This document shows, in pieces, positions 1 through 11,055 of a DNA stretch of 64,000 nucleotides (its first letter is position 1; each line of letters starts with the position of its first letter). The position numbers and the translations under genes are program-made. The DNA is from Engraulis encrasicolus (Eukaryota; Chordata; Actinopteri; Clupeiformes; Engraulidae). The notes below the pieces were generated by a model. The model did not search any database. It was not told where the DNA came from and saw only the letters and a list, made by a program, of their open reading frames with translations. The stretch covers positions 34,391,248-34,455,247 of the forward strand of contig NC_085871.1 of the NCBI RefSeq assembly GCF_034702125.1, given 5' to 3'.

Positions 1-53
1 CCACTGCTCCCTATACGAATGGGGTTCAACGCTTGTCTGCATGTTTCTTCCCA

Positions 54-182
<129 letters not shown>

Positions 183-325
183 CGCCCAGGACAAAGTCAT
201 CTGGGAGGGCCTCTCCAGCCCCATAGATATAATGTAATGAGGACCCAATTCTGGGCCCCTTCTCTCCCTAGGCACCGGGACAACTGTTCTCTTTGTGCCC
301 CCCCTCTGTCAGCGCCTCTGTGTGT
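183..325 (-). mobile_element. Degenerate MITE copy, same family as 21433-21589
   Basis: The block carries AGGACAAAGTCATC, then GACCCAATTCTGG, then CGGGACAA and CTGTCAGCGCC, in the same order as the reverse complement of 21433-21589. The better-kept copy has ends reading CAGGGC..GCCGACAG and CTGTCAGCGGCCCTG, so this is a small inverted-repeat DNA element. A GT-rich run follows at about 319-400. The next 580 bases (400-980) hold nothing I recognise. Confidence 0.6.
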
Positions 326-984
326 GTGTGTGCGTGTGTGTGCGTGCGGGGGCGCGTGCATGTGTGTGTGTGTGCGTGCGTGCATGCATGTGTTGGTCTC
401 TTTGCATGTTTCAGTCCTCCCTCCCTTCCTCTCCCACAGACTCTGACTCTGCTGTTTCCTCTCTTGCCCTCATGAACTCTGCAACTTTTCTGTATAAGTT
501 TAATCACTTGCTCAGCCAGACTTACTGTGCACAAAAAAAGAAACTCGCCTGTCATATACCGGGCAGCAAGCTTCCTCTTCTTTCCCCACATTGTATTATA
601 ATTCCCAATTAATGTAGCCATCGGCGTGGAAACGGCCTTAATCCATCTATATAGGTTTTTTTGCGCGTCTGTGGTGGGTCATGAGATGCTAGGCTGTTGT
701 GTTATTTAATCCTTGATCTTAGCTGAATTTGTTTAACGTTGTGAGTCTCTGGATTGTTTGTGAGAGGATTTATTTGATTTTTTTTTTAATTACCGCTGCT
801 GTTTTCATAATCTGATAGATCACACACTTGTCAGCTTGACTTCAGGAGACCAGAGATGGCAAGCATACTACTTACTGTACACAGAGCCTCATTGGGTGTG
901 CACTTGTTGTGTCTTCAGTTAATAAGCTTGCATTGCTATTATATGTTTAAATTGAAACATTGACTATGATCAATTTGAATAAAA

Positions 985-1245
985 TAACACAGCAAACAAA
1001 CTAAAATTGCACAGGTAGTCGACCTTGGCCACTGAATATGAAATTGTGTACTGTATTTCAAATTTTAAATGATCACATAATTACCTCAAAACAATAATTC
1101 TGCTTGACATTAACAACTGATACGTTGTCTGTACATAATGCTCTACCTTATTAACATGTTGGATGTTTTGAAAATGCCAGCATTTTGATTTTATTCACAA
1201 AATACAAAGTGTCCCAACTTTTTTGGAATCCGCTTGTACTTTTTT
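985..1245 (-). mobile_element. Tc1/mariner-like terminal remnant
   Basis: The right edge reads GTGTCCCAACTTTTTTGGAA, a terminal sequence common in non-autonomous Tc1/mariner-type repeats of fish (family knowledge recalled, not searched). No matching left end was found, so it is probably truncated. Confidence 0.4.
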
Positions 1246-1309
1246 GCCCCTGTTTATCGCCATACCAGGTACAGGTGGAAGTAGAAGTAGGTAGTGGTAT
1301 GTAGTGGTA

Positions 1310-1500
1310 CACTGTTAAAGATTACCTGTAGATATTACAGCTAATAACAGGCAAAAAAAGCTGCCAGTAACTATCTGTAAAAGGGTGGCTAATGACTGTA
1401 AACGACAATTACTCCAAGTCACTGTAAACTGTAATTACTCCCAATTAATGTAAACAGCATTTACTCCAAGTTACTGTAAACGGTAATTAGAGCATACAAC
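1310..1500 (+). mobile_element. EnSpm/CACTA-like left end (candidate)
   Basis: A terminus reading CACTGTTAAAG is followed by repeated ACTGTAAAC..AATTACTCC subterminal units at about 1390-1490. Reiterated subterminal ACTGTAA motifs behind a CACTG tip are typical of fish CMC/EnSpm repeats. A possible partner end, inverted, lies at 12975-13164. The pairing is inferred; the two could be separate short copies. Confidence 0.4.
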
Positions 1501-2700
1501 TGTATATGTTAATTTCAAATTACAGCAATTTTTTGGTTTTTTAAAATTGTATACAGACATTAATTGTATTTTAATTTCCAATGTCATCCTGTATTCCATT
1601 ACCAATTACCAATTAACTGTTTTGTGCATAATTCACTATTACACGGCAAAATATTTGTTTCAAATACAATTAAATTAATGTCACATTAAGCAAATGAAGC
1701 ACAATTTCAAAAGTATTAACATACATTAGACTATTTTCATCTGAAAAGAGAGAGGAGTCAGTGCTGCAATAAAACCAAAAATGTATTTCAGACATTAACA
1801 AAGAAAAACATTACTAAAACAATGGCTCATTATTATACAATGGCAATGCATATAATTATTCAGACACATATATTACAATTGCAGTAGCCACAACATTTAT
1901 TAATCAATTTCACTTGAAATATTTATGTGCCTTTTATGCATATTGGGCCATTTTCTGGATGTATGGGAAGAAATATGATCACATGAGACCAAAATCACAT
2001 CACTTCAATTTTTTGGAAAGTTATATCCTACCGGGTTAGCTGAATATATGTTTGATGTGGGCATATGACCGCCGTTACACCACTTTTCAAAACATTTGAC
2101 ATTACCCTGTGGTACGCAGCGGGTCCCTAAACACAGCAGTTTCACAAGCTCTTCATGTAATCAAAAATGGTTTGCAGAGTGAGATTCTTAAAGGCCAACT
2201 TCCGATAAAACTCAGTTTTACTCACTCCTTTCGAAGATCGGACGGTCACCCCAAGTTAAACTCACTTGCAAGGCTCTCATAGCGGTGCGTCAACTCTCCT
2301 GGCTGTGTTTCCCGGTGTTTCCCAATTTACATCAATAATGCAGAGAAACGAGCGAATCACGAAAGCCTTTCTGTGTTTCGTCACGTCGAAAGAAGGCGTT
2401 GCCCACAAAGGTTTATATCGACCCATTTATCTAAAAACATGTCGAGTAATTTTTTTCTGCTTGTTTTCAAAACAAGCAACGTCTGGTGGTCCGAAACATA
2501 GCTTAGCTTAGCTATCAGCTGGTTGCTACTCTCAGGTACACACACAGCCCAAAGCCTCATACATAAAGCCTGCTCACTCCGGTTGCTCCGTGCCTACAGC
2601 TCGCCTAGGGGTCGCTGTCGAAAGAGCACAGCCCTGAATGGAGCCTGCACGCCTCCGCTGGCGCCCCTATAGTGCAGTACCACCAGGGGAAGTGGCGACT
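1500..2700. other. No gene seen; AT-rich, then moderately GC-rich DNA
   Basis: Bases 1500-2040 are AT-rich without clear open frames. From 2040 to 2700 the composition is more balanced, with several CpGs and short open frames, but no splice-supported exon, domain or repeat family is recognisable. Confidence 0.5.
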
Positions 2701-2727
2701 CTGTTTGCCATTACATTCTCTCCCAAG

Positions 2728-2808
2728 GCTGGAGGACTGAGCCAATCAGAGACGCGTTTCTTTGAGAGCAGGAGGAGTGAGCCAATCAGAGACGCATTTC
2801 CACGAGAA
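2728..2808. promoter_or_regulatory. Tandem CCAAT-box pair (possible NF-Y sites)
   Basis: Two ~41-bp direct repeats each contain GAGCCAATCAGAGACGC. CCAATCAG matches the NF-Y consensus, and paired CCAAT boxes are common in proximal promoters. No transcription unit can be anchored to them, so this may be an old element promoter. Confidence 0.35.
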
Positions 2809-3187
2809 ACACGGAACACTCTCTCGTTTCTCCACAAGCCACCTTGCCAGCTTGCAAAAACGTCTTGAAACAAAGCAACCAGAACGTTTTTTAAAACAGG
2901 ACCAACGCGTAACACATTCAATAACAATTGGGAACACGGCAATATTAATTAAATTACGTTGAGAGGCGATCTTTAAAGTCAAATTTATGTAACGCAGCAC
3001 AGCCATGATTCCATCTCACTATCCAGCTTCCCGTACTCGCCTTGTGCTTGTGGGCTCCTGCCCATGCCTCCGTAGGGAAGTTTCCCTGAAGTCAGCCAAA
3101 TTGAAGGGGACTTTTCTATTCCACATAACAATTGCAAGTAAAAAAAGACCTCTGAATTGTGTCTTCTCTTGGAAGATATTGAACAGG

Positions 3188-3487
3188 CTAAAACACTGGT
3201 GTCGGGACCCCATTTGGGGTTGCCTGGAATTCAAATGGGGTCGTCTGAAATGTCTGAAAGTGTGAAAAAAAAGAATACTGATACATATATAGCATAACTA
3301 TTCAATATGCTCTTTGAAACTCCTTTTACAATTTTAGACTGTCATAAATATCTATAGGTTTAATACCCTACAACTTATTTAGCCCAGTCATGTTTTAATT
3401 TTTGTTTCATTTATGGGGTCCACAGAAATGTGGGATGTCAAAATGGGGCCCTGTACCAGCAGGGGTTGGGAACCATTGGGCTAAAAC
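3188..3487. mobile_element. hAT-like MITE remnant
   Basis: The right end reads CAGGGGTTGGGAACCATTG, the reverse complement of the common hAT tip CAATGGTTCCCAACC. GGCTAAAACAC occurs at both edges (about 3188-3198 and 3479-3489), consistent with an 8-bp target duplication. The left tip is degenerate (CTGGTGTCGGGACCCC). Confidence 0.5.
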
Positions 3488-3489
3488 AC

Positions 3490-5020
3490 CAGTTATCAAT
3501 GACGTGTCACGCCCACAAGCTCAACGCAAGCATGAGATAAGACAGACACATGGCTCCAGCGTTACAGCAAACTTGGCTTTACAAATCTCATTCTGCAAAC
3601 CTTTTTCGATGTCATGAAGAGCTTGAGGCACCGGTACATTTAAAAAAAAAAAACAATTTTCCCAAAAACATCAATTAAAGGAGTTGTATATACAGTATTA
3701 ACTTTTTTGCTAACAAAAAGTTCAAACGATTACACAAGCTGTATACAAAATTTCAAAAAATTCAAAAACATTGTAAAAAATAAATAATCAAATGACATTG
3801 GCTTACAGACTTACAACCATTCAAAGTCCATGATCTTTTTAGGAAGACCAGAGACGCGTGTGTTCACTCCGCTTCGCTTCTGATGGCTTGTTCCCTTGGT
3901 GCCTGTTGCTAGGTTTATCCCAACAAAACATCTGTTACAAAATCAGAGAAAAAAAAATCTTATTTTTCTGTTTTCTTCAACATTTGCTTTAGCTGGAGAG
4001 AGCAAGCCATGCAAGCAGATAGCAGATTTCGATTGCATTACAATGGAAATGCATAGCAGCATTTCAGTCTGTCCAGGCACACAAACATTTGGTTAATGCT
4101 TTCTTTTACAGTTCCCCTATTACCGGTACTGTGTATTTCCTGGGTAAAACAACAGGTTAACAGAGAGATGTTTGGTATCCAACAGGTAAAAACGTTTAAA
4201 AAGTTAAAACGTTAAAAAGTCTTATGTGATTGACTAACAAAATATCTCTTACACATTACATTTAACTTGTTACTCTGTTATTACGCTGAAAATACCCAGC
4301 AATTAGGGGACTGTAAACCAAACATTCAATTGACTTCTCTCGCTCAGTGAGTGTGTGTGACTGTATACAGAAGATATATCTTTAGTACACCTTGCTATTC
4401 ATGACAAGGTGGAGATGGGGAGTGAGTAGCAAAGAGTGTGCAGCATTAGGCCCTTTACCATCCTGTACAGCTCACTTGCTTTTCGATTAGCCAAGTGCGA
4501 CGCAGCAGAGCTCAAAAACCAGTTCCTGTTTTTCAACTGGCTGAACCAAGCTGAGCATGTACTGTTGACAAGCTGCTTACTGATTGGTCAAGGGGCGCGA
4601 TCTCAAGCTCCACTCCCCGTCTTGAGCTGGAAAAGTTGTCACTGTTTTCTGTAGCCCAGCCAGTTGCGTCTCGCCTAGGCTACATTCTCAGTAATATCTC
4701 ATTTTCATCTTTTACTCTGATTGAGTAAAAGCGTCAGAGCAAAGAGCAACATCACCAACGTCTCCATATAGTACTGCATGATTGTTTATCCCCCACCTCA
4801 TTCCTCACCCCCCACATCCAAGTAGCCTGGTTTCTAATGGAAACACAAACCAGGCTGACTTAAGACCGTTTCTCAGTTGGACACGGCACAGTCTGGTTGA
4901 AGTTTTAGTAATGCCAATCACAAGTTAAAGGGTGTGACCCATCATAAGTAAAGCAACTGAGGCTGAGGCCCAGGCACATCAGTTGATAGAATAATCAACT
5001 ATAATCCCTTTCTAGGACAC
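3490..5020. other. No gene seen
   Basis: This is AT-rich non-coding sequence with short poly-A runs (3641, 3950). I see no domain-bearing open frame, tRNA or clear repeat ends. Confidence 0.5.
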
Positions 5021-5028
5021 ACACATAC

Positions 5029-5181
5029 CTTTGAATGAACTGCAGTGCGTTTGAGGCCTCCTGTTGGTAAACCAGGTTCAGCACATAGGACGTGAAGAGT
5101 GCCGCCAGTCCAGCCACGATATGCTGGTGTGGACCCATGACCGCCTAGCCCTCCATACACGGCACGTGGAGAGAACATCAC
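5029..5181 (-). CDS. Candidate exon C, start-codon exon of an unidentified gene
   Basis: On the minus strand a 153-bp block is bounded by an acceptor (TTATGCTTCAG before 5181) and a strong donor (CAAAG^GTATGTG at 5029). One frame has an in-frame TAG, then ATG, and stays open to the donor for ~36 residues. The start is MGPHQHIVAGLAALFTSY, which looks like a membrane anchor. I do not recognise the family. With exon-like blocks at 5949-6018 and 6251-6347, which could be 5' non-coding exons, it may belong to a real minus-strand gene continuing left. I found no continuing exon between 1 and 5000, so it may be a stranded or non-coding exon. Confidence 0.35.
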
Positions 5182-5445
5182 CTGAAGCATAAATAAAGAT
5201 GAATAATTATCTCTTGTTATTACTGTTCATCATCTATTGTAATACGGCGAGGAACAGCTGCAGTGTTAGGAATATGACAGCAGTTGAGCTCATATGTGAG
5301 TCGACTCGAGGCAGGTGTCCAAATACTTTTGAATAATATAGTTAAAGTGCGTCATCCTGTGTTTTTGTCTGTTCCACGAGTACTGGTAATTCTCAAAACA
5401 CTCATTCAATTCATCTCAAATTTGTAGGGTATCATCCTGATGGTA

Positions 5446-5691
5446 AGTCAAAGAATGCGCGCACATCAGTGGCACAGGTGCTGGACCAAAAGTAAGATCA
5501 CTGAAAAGAAAATAAAGGTCCGCAACACTGTAAATGCTCCCAGTAGATTTATTGGCACGACGTTTCGGACTCAATGTCCCTCAATGTCCTTGGTGTTGCA
5601 CCTTGATGAAGGACATTGAGTCCGAAACGTCGTGCCAATAAATCTACTGGGAGCATTTACAGTGTTGCGGACCTTTATTTTCTTTTCTTTG
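5446..5691. mobile_element. Short element with perfect 77-bp inverted arms and 12-bp target duplication
   Basis: Bases 5503-5579 and 5611-5687 are exact reverse complements, separated by a 31-bp loop. The whole insert is flanked by ATCCTGATGGTA at 5434-5445 and 5692-5703. The leading part (AGTCAAAGAAT..GGCACAGGTGCTGGACC) recurs near 46077 and 46664, showing a dispersed family. The long duplication length suggests an RNA-mediated (LINE-assisted) insertion rather than a cut-and-paste element. Confidence 0.7.
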
Positions 5692-5948
5692 ATCCTGATG
5701 GTACCAGAGTGCTCAAAGTTGCATGTTGTTACTGTGGTGTACGGTTGAATGACGTTAGGTGTTAGGATTCAACATAGCATTTGCCTTGATTAGAGACAGG
5801 GCATCATTAGGTTGACCACTGATAAGTGCTTTTGGAATAAACTACAGCACACTACAGTTGGACGAGGAGTAATTGCAAGTTGTATAGATAACACAACATA
5901 GTGTCATAGATACAAGGACAAAAGTACATTTATTTGCAAAACCCTTAC

Positions 5949-6018
5949 CTAGGACAATCAGTCTTGGAGATGCAGGAACCTGCAAAGCTGTCCTCACATC
6001 CACTGCAGTTGAAGCTAC
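5949..6018 (-). other. Candidate exon B (70 bp)
   Basis: On the minus strand TATATACAG precedes 6018 and CCTAG^GTAAGG follows 5949, both good splice signals. One frame is open across the block but matches no family I know. It may be an untranslated exon upstream of exon C. Confidence 0.3.
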
Positions 6019-6244
6019 CTGTATATAAAAAGCACAGAAAACACAGAAACCATTGCCATCATTTACATACATATCTGGCCATAGGGAAAAGATACCATGT
6101 AAGCAGTCCATGGAATGTGTACCTTGGGGTACGTGCACTTAACTTACATATGGAGAAAAAAGGAATGGGACACTTTTATGGTCATACATGTATGTGCGCC
6201 AAACATTAATTCTGTAGTTCCCATAAAATCATTTTAAATGTTTA

Positions 6245-7140
6245 ATATACCTCAATTGTCTGTCTGCAGATGGATGATGACAGTTGGTGATGTCTGTCCT
6301 CAGGCGATTCCTCACGCTTGACACCTTTTCACCGTCCACAGGTTGTCCTGTAATAATAATACATGTATAACACACAACACAAATTAATGAAAAACAACCC
6401 TGTGCCCAAAGGAACACCACAAATATCCCTCAACAATAAATCAGTTATTGCTTTTACAATTAACTATGAAAATTATTGTGTGACTTTTGATATTATGGAC
6501 AATGTACAACATATGTTACTTTTCATTCACAAGCAACACATAAATGCAGTACGATGTCAGTTCCACTTGCTTACAAAAAAGTTTTAACTAAATAGTTGTC
6601 TACTTTTTAATGTATGTTCTTATGCAGAGTGGTTTCACATCAATCACATGCACACAACACCAGTGAATGAATATTGTCTTCACTGCCTTAAATGTCATTC
6701 ATGTTTTCAGTTAATTCTCTACAAACATGTATGAAATGCTCAACATAATGCTAGATGGAACAGTCACTGAGGATAACAGTACAACTGATCTCAATAATTA
6801 CAACAAAGCTATAACAAGTGGCAGGTTTAAACAGTTAATAGGCAAAATCAACACAAAGTAGATTAATTTCATCTCACTTACATGACAGCAAACCCTATTG
6901 TCTGTCTGCAGATGGATGATAAAAGTTGGTGATGTCTGTCCTCAGGCGAGTCCTCACACATGACACCTTTTCACCGTCCACAGATTGTCCTGTAATAAAA
7001 ATACATGTATAACACACAACACAAATTAGTAAAAAAAAAACAAGCCTGTTCCCAAAGGAACACCCCAAATTAACTCACAACAACAAATACCTGTACCAGG
7101 TAAGCTATTACAATTGACCATGGAAATTGTGTAATTACAC
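6245..7140. repeat. Direct duplication (6245-6480 and 6895-7140)
   Basis: Two ~240-bp segments share long stretches such as GTCTGTCTGCAGATGGATGA and CACCTTTTCACCGTCCACAG, followed by the same AATACATGTATAACACACAA tail. About 415 bp of unrelated AT-rich sequence separates them. Confidence 0.8.
6251..6347 (-). other. Candidate exon A (97 bp), duplicated at 6895-6989
   Basis: On the minus strand the acceptor ATTATTACAG and donor TTGAG^GTATAT bracket a 97-bp block that is open in one frame (GQPVDGEKVSSVRNRLRTD). A second copy at 6895-6989 keeps the acceptor but has a TAG and a poor donor. The block is part of a longer direct duplication, so it may be a repeat rather than a conserved exon. Confidence 0.3.
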
Positions 7141-7509
7141 TCAGGTAGGGTGACCACCTGCTAATAAGTCCAAGGGGAGACAAGGGGTATGCTTCTGAGG
7201 GACAATGTGGGACAGACCCTGGCGTGCACGCCCCCCACCTACCCACCACCACACACACACATTTGGGCTTACCTCTTATATCCTACTGTGTATACTTTGT
7301 TTTTTATTTTTTCATGATGTATCCCCATAAATCTTGGGCCTTATATGCCACAAAGCATGGATAATAACAGGTAGGCCTATTAACCTAAACATTGCGAATA
7401 TGGCCATTATAATATCATGCAACCAATGTGTAGTTTGTTCTTTCTAAATACAGCAAATATAAAGTGGCCTATATATAAAATGTAAGCAGTGCTTAACCCC
7501 CACAGCCCT

Positions 7510-8400
7510 ATTAGTCCAGCGGATGGGTGATTTGATCGTGCACTTTTGAGTAAAAGCATGAAAATCGGTACACATATCCTTCTTGGTATGCTGATTAATA
7601 TTAGCGTTGGAGGCGTCGCGAAAAATTCTGCGTTTTCAAGATGGCCGCCAAATCCAATATGGCCGACCCATATTAATGAATCTACCTGACACTTTGTAGT
7701 AAAAGCATGAAAATCGGTACACATATCCTTCTTGATATGCTGATTAACATTAGCTTTGGAGGCGTCATGAAAAATGTATTAATTTTCAAGATGGCCGCCA
7801 AATCCAATATGGCCAATTCATATTTATGAATCTACCTATCTACCTAACACTTGGTAGTAAAGGCATGAAAATCGGTACACATATCCTTCTTGATATGCTG
7901 ATTAAGTTTAGCGTTGGAGGCGTTGCGCAAAATTCATCGTTTTCAAGATGGCCGCCAAATCCAATAAGACCGACCCATATTAATGAATCTACCTAAGACT
8001 TGGTAGTAAAAGCATGAACATCGGTCCACATATCCTTCTTGATATGCTGATTAACATTAGCATTGGAGGAGTCACAAAAAAGTCATCGTTTTCAAGATGG
8101 CCGCCAAATCCAATATGACCAACCCATATTAATGAATCTACCTGACACTTGGTGGTAAAAGCATGAAAATCAGTACACATCTCCTTGATATGCTGATTAA
8201 TATTAGCATTGGAGGCGTCGCGGGGAAAAAAATAATTGTTTTCAAGATGGCCGCCAAATCAAATATGGCCAGCCCATATTAACTAGCTGGTAATTTGTGG
8301 TAAAAGCATGACAATTGGTACACATAGTTACTTCTTTACATTAGATGCTTACTCATATTAGGGGCCATGAACAAAAATCAAATATGACTGACCCATATTA
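7510..8400 (-). repeat. Left arm of a large foldback element: array of ~150-bp units
   Basis: Five full units and one partial unit repeat at ~150 bp. Each contains AAAAGCATGAAAATCGGTAC, GATATGCTGATTAA, TCAAGATGGCCGCCAAAT and CATATTAATGAATC. The outer end reads CAGCGGATGGG. Short open frames here merely repeat the unit and are not genes. Confidence 0.85.
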
Positions 8401-8556
8401 CAATACAACACATTGCAATATGTATTTATGTAGCACAGTATCACAACTATGAAGTTTACTCAAAGCGCTTTGAAAAAAGACATACACGCATACATACACA
8501 TTCACACACCAGCTGTGCACAGTGTGCAGACTGCCGTACGGCACCGGTTGTCACGC

Positions 8557-8612
8557 GAGACACAGACACAGACACAGACACAGACACAGACACAGACACA
8601 GACACAGACACA
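8557..8612. repeat. (CACAGA)n microsatellite
   Basis: About nine tandem copies of the hexamer ACACAG lie inside the loop of the foldback element. Confidence 0.95.
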
Positions 8613-9517
8613 CCAAATCTTCACATCATTATCATGGTCTAGAAATGAATCCTGATACTGTACATGTAAACTTTTTCACTCAAGTTATATTTTACATACC
8701 CTGAGTTGACTTTTTGATGGCCATCATGTTCCAACTGTGCCATTCACCATTTATTCAAAGTTTATGTCAATCTTTTAATTAGGCATTATTGGCAGTTTGA
8801 TTGGTGTTGGCCATAGTATATACCATAGCCTGTGAAATCCTACTACTTAACACAATTGTTCTGATCTGAAATGTAGCATGGATTCCATCCCTCAGTGAGG
8901 GTAACAGATCTTGGGGTGCAATCAGGAGAAAGAGTAGGGGTGTAAAGGCGATGGCTGCAGTTTGTTTGAATAGATACAACTGACATGATTGGATATGGGC
9001 TACACATATGCCAAATACCACATTCTTAACGACCTATAAACTGCCACGGGCAATCGTAAATCACAACTTTACTATGAGAAATTGCATAACCACCAGATTA
9101 TATCACTTGTGAGATCAACTTGTGTTAACCATACAACTTGCATTGGATGCAGGATTGCAGTTTGTTTGAAAACCTTGTGCAGCTAGAAGTAGTCATCAAC
9201 TATTAGTTTTTTTGAAGTAAGAAATCATAACAATGTCCATGAATTAACAAATCAAGTTAACTTTCTGTCTAGCAATCTTGAAATCCTGGCCCTTTTGGAA
9301 TTTGTACAAGGCCTATGCAGTTATCACTAAGCGCTAGAGGTGCTGTACATCCCACAAGCCCCTCAAAAGTCTTGGATTTGTACATAACGCTACAGCCATA
9401 TTACCTATTTGAGGCCTCAAGAATGCAATCAGTGTACCGATTGAAGAGTATTAGCAGAGAACATTTCATACATATCTGTCCATCTGTACAAAACATATAA
9501 TGCAAACAAAGTCAACA
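8613..9517. other. Foldback loop, no gene seen
   Basis: This is unique AT-rich sequence between the two arms. I see no transposase-like frame or conserved domain. Confidence 0.5.
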
Positions 9518-9880
9518 AAGGGACACTGTGTGAGATTTTTATTTGTTTATTTCCAGAATTTATGCTGCCAATTCACTAATGTTACCTTTTTCATGAATAC
9601 TTACCACCAGCATCAAATGCTAAGTATTCATTATGACTGGAAAAATTGCACTTTTCATACATGAAAAGGGGGATCTTCTCCATGGTCTGCCATTTTGAAT
9701 TTCCAAAAATTGCCATTTTTAGCTGCAGAAATGACTGCACTTGGACCATGCTAGAACATATTTGTTTATTACTTAGTAAACTTTCATGTAAAGATCAAAT
9801 TTGGCAAAAGGCAGCCCAGTTTCAATGAGCAGCATAGTTGCAGTACCTTTTTTGACCATTTCCTGCACAGTGTCCCTTTA
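9518..9880 (-). mobile_element. MITE with AAAGGGACACTGTG ends
   Basis: The ends AAAGGGACACTGTGTGAGA and TGCACAGTGTCCCTTT are inverted repeats. The same ~340-360 bp unit occurs in the opposite orientation at 45678-46018 and 46263-46604. It lies in the foldback loop, so it was probably inserted there. Confidence 0.75.
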
Positions 9881-10119
9881 ACACTTAAGTTCATGTACCT
9901 ATTATAGAGTGGTAGAACACAAGAGGTGGTGCAAACTCTTGCACCTATTCTAAAGTTATCACATTACAGAAAATAATCTATTGTGGTGGTGGCAGACACA
10001 GTTTGGGCAAAACCATAACATATGCATCACTTCATTTGATAACATGCCAATAATGTTTAATCCTTTTCAATGCTATTTTGTGAGTGTTATAAGCAATGCC
10101 AAAATATTTTTGTAAAAAA

Positions 10120-11050
10120 ATATGTATTTTCTTATAAACACTATCTTAGTTGGCCATTTTGAAAATGTGTTTTTTCCCACAATGCCTCAATTTCTAATAT
10201 TAATGAGCACATCAAGAAGTAAATGTGCACCAGTTTCCATGGTTTTACTAAAAGTGCCTGAAGGATTTATTAAAATGCGTTTGCCATATTTGATTTGGCA
10301 GCCATCTTGAAATGTAAACTTTTTTGCAAAGTATCGAGTTCTTTTATCAATCAAAATATAAAAAAGTAGGCCTAACTGTGCACAAATTTCCATGCCTTTA
10401 CTACAAACTGTCAGGTAGCTTCATTAATATGGGTTGGCCATAATGGATGTGGCGGCCATCTTGAAAATACAGCATATTTAGCAATGCCGCCAATGCTAAT
10501 ATTTATCAGCATATCAAGAATGATATGTGTACCAATTTTCATGCTTTTAATACCAAGTGTCAAGAAGATTCATTAATATGGGTGGGCCATATTGGATTTG
10601 GCGGCCATCTTGAAAATGCTAAATTTTTCGCAACGCCTCCAATGCTAATATTAATCAGCATATCAAGAATGATATATGTACCAATTTTCATGCTTTTAAT
10701 ACCAAGTGTCAGGTAGATTCATTAATAATATGGGTCTGCCATACTGGATTTGGCGGCCATCTTGAAAACAATGCATTTTTCGCTACATCTCCAATGCTAA
10801 TATTAATCAGCATATCAAGAAGGATATGTGTACCGATTTTCATGCTTTTACTACCACATATCAGGTAGATTCATTAATATGGGTTGGCCATATTGAATTT
10901 GGCGGCCATCTTGAAAACGATGCATTTTTAGCGACGCCTCCAACGCTAACATTAATCAGCATATCAAGAAGGATATGTGTACCGATTTTCATGCTTTTAC
11001 TCAAAAGTGCACGATAAGGCCCTTTTGTGTGTCCCATCCGCTGAACTATA
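10120..11050 (+). repeat. Right arm of the large foldback element
   Basis: Units with GGCGGCCATCTTGAAAA, TAATCAGCATATCAAGAA, GTGTACCGATTTTCATGCTT and TAGATTCATTAATATGGG run here as the reverse complement of the left arm. The outer end CCCATCCGCTGAAC mirrors the left tip. The inner units (10120-10430) are more decayed than the outer ones. Confidence 0.85.
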
Positions 11051-11055
11051 ATAAA

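Noticed and set aside
7407..8180. Similar ~60-100 residue frames repeating MCTDFHAFTTKCQ
   Set aside because: They follow the ~150-bp repeat units in both foldback arms and merely translate the repeat.
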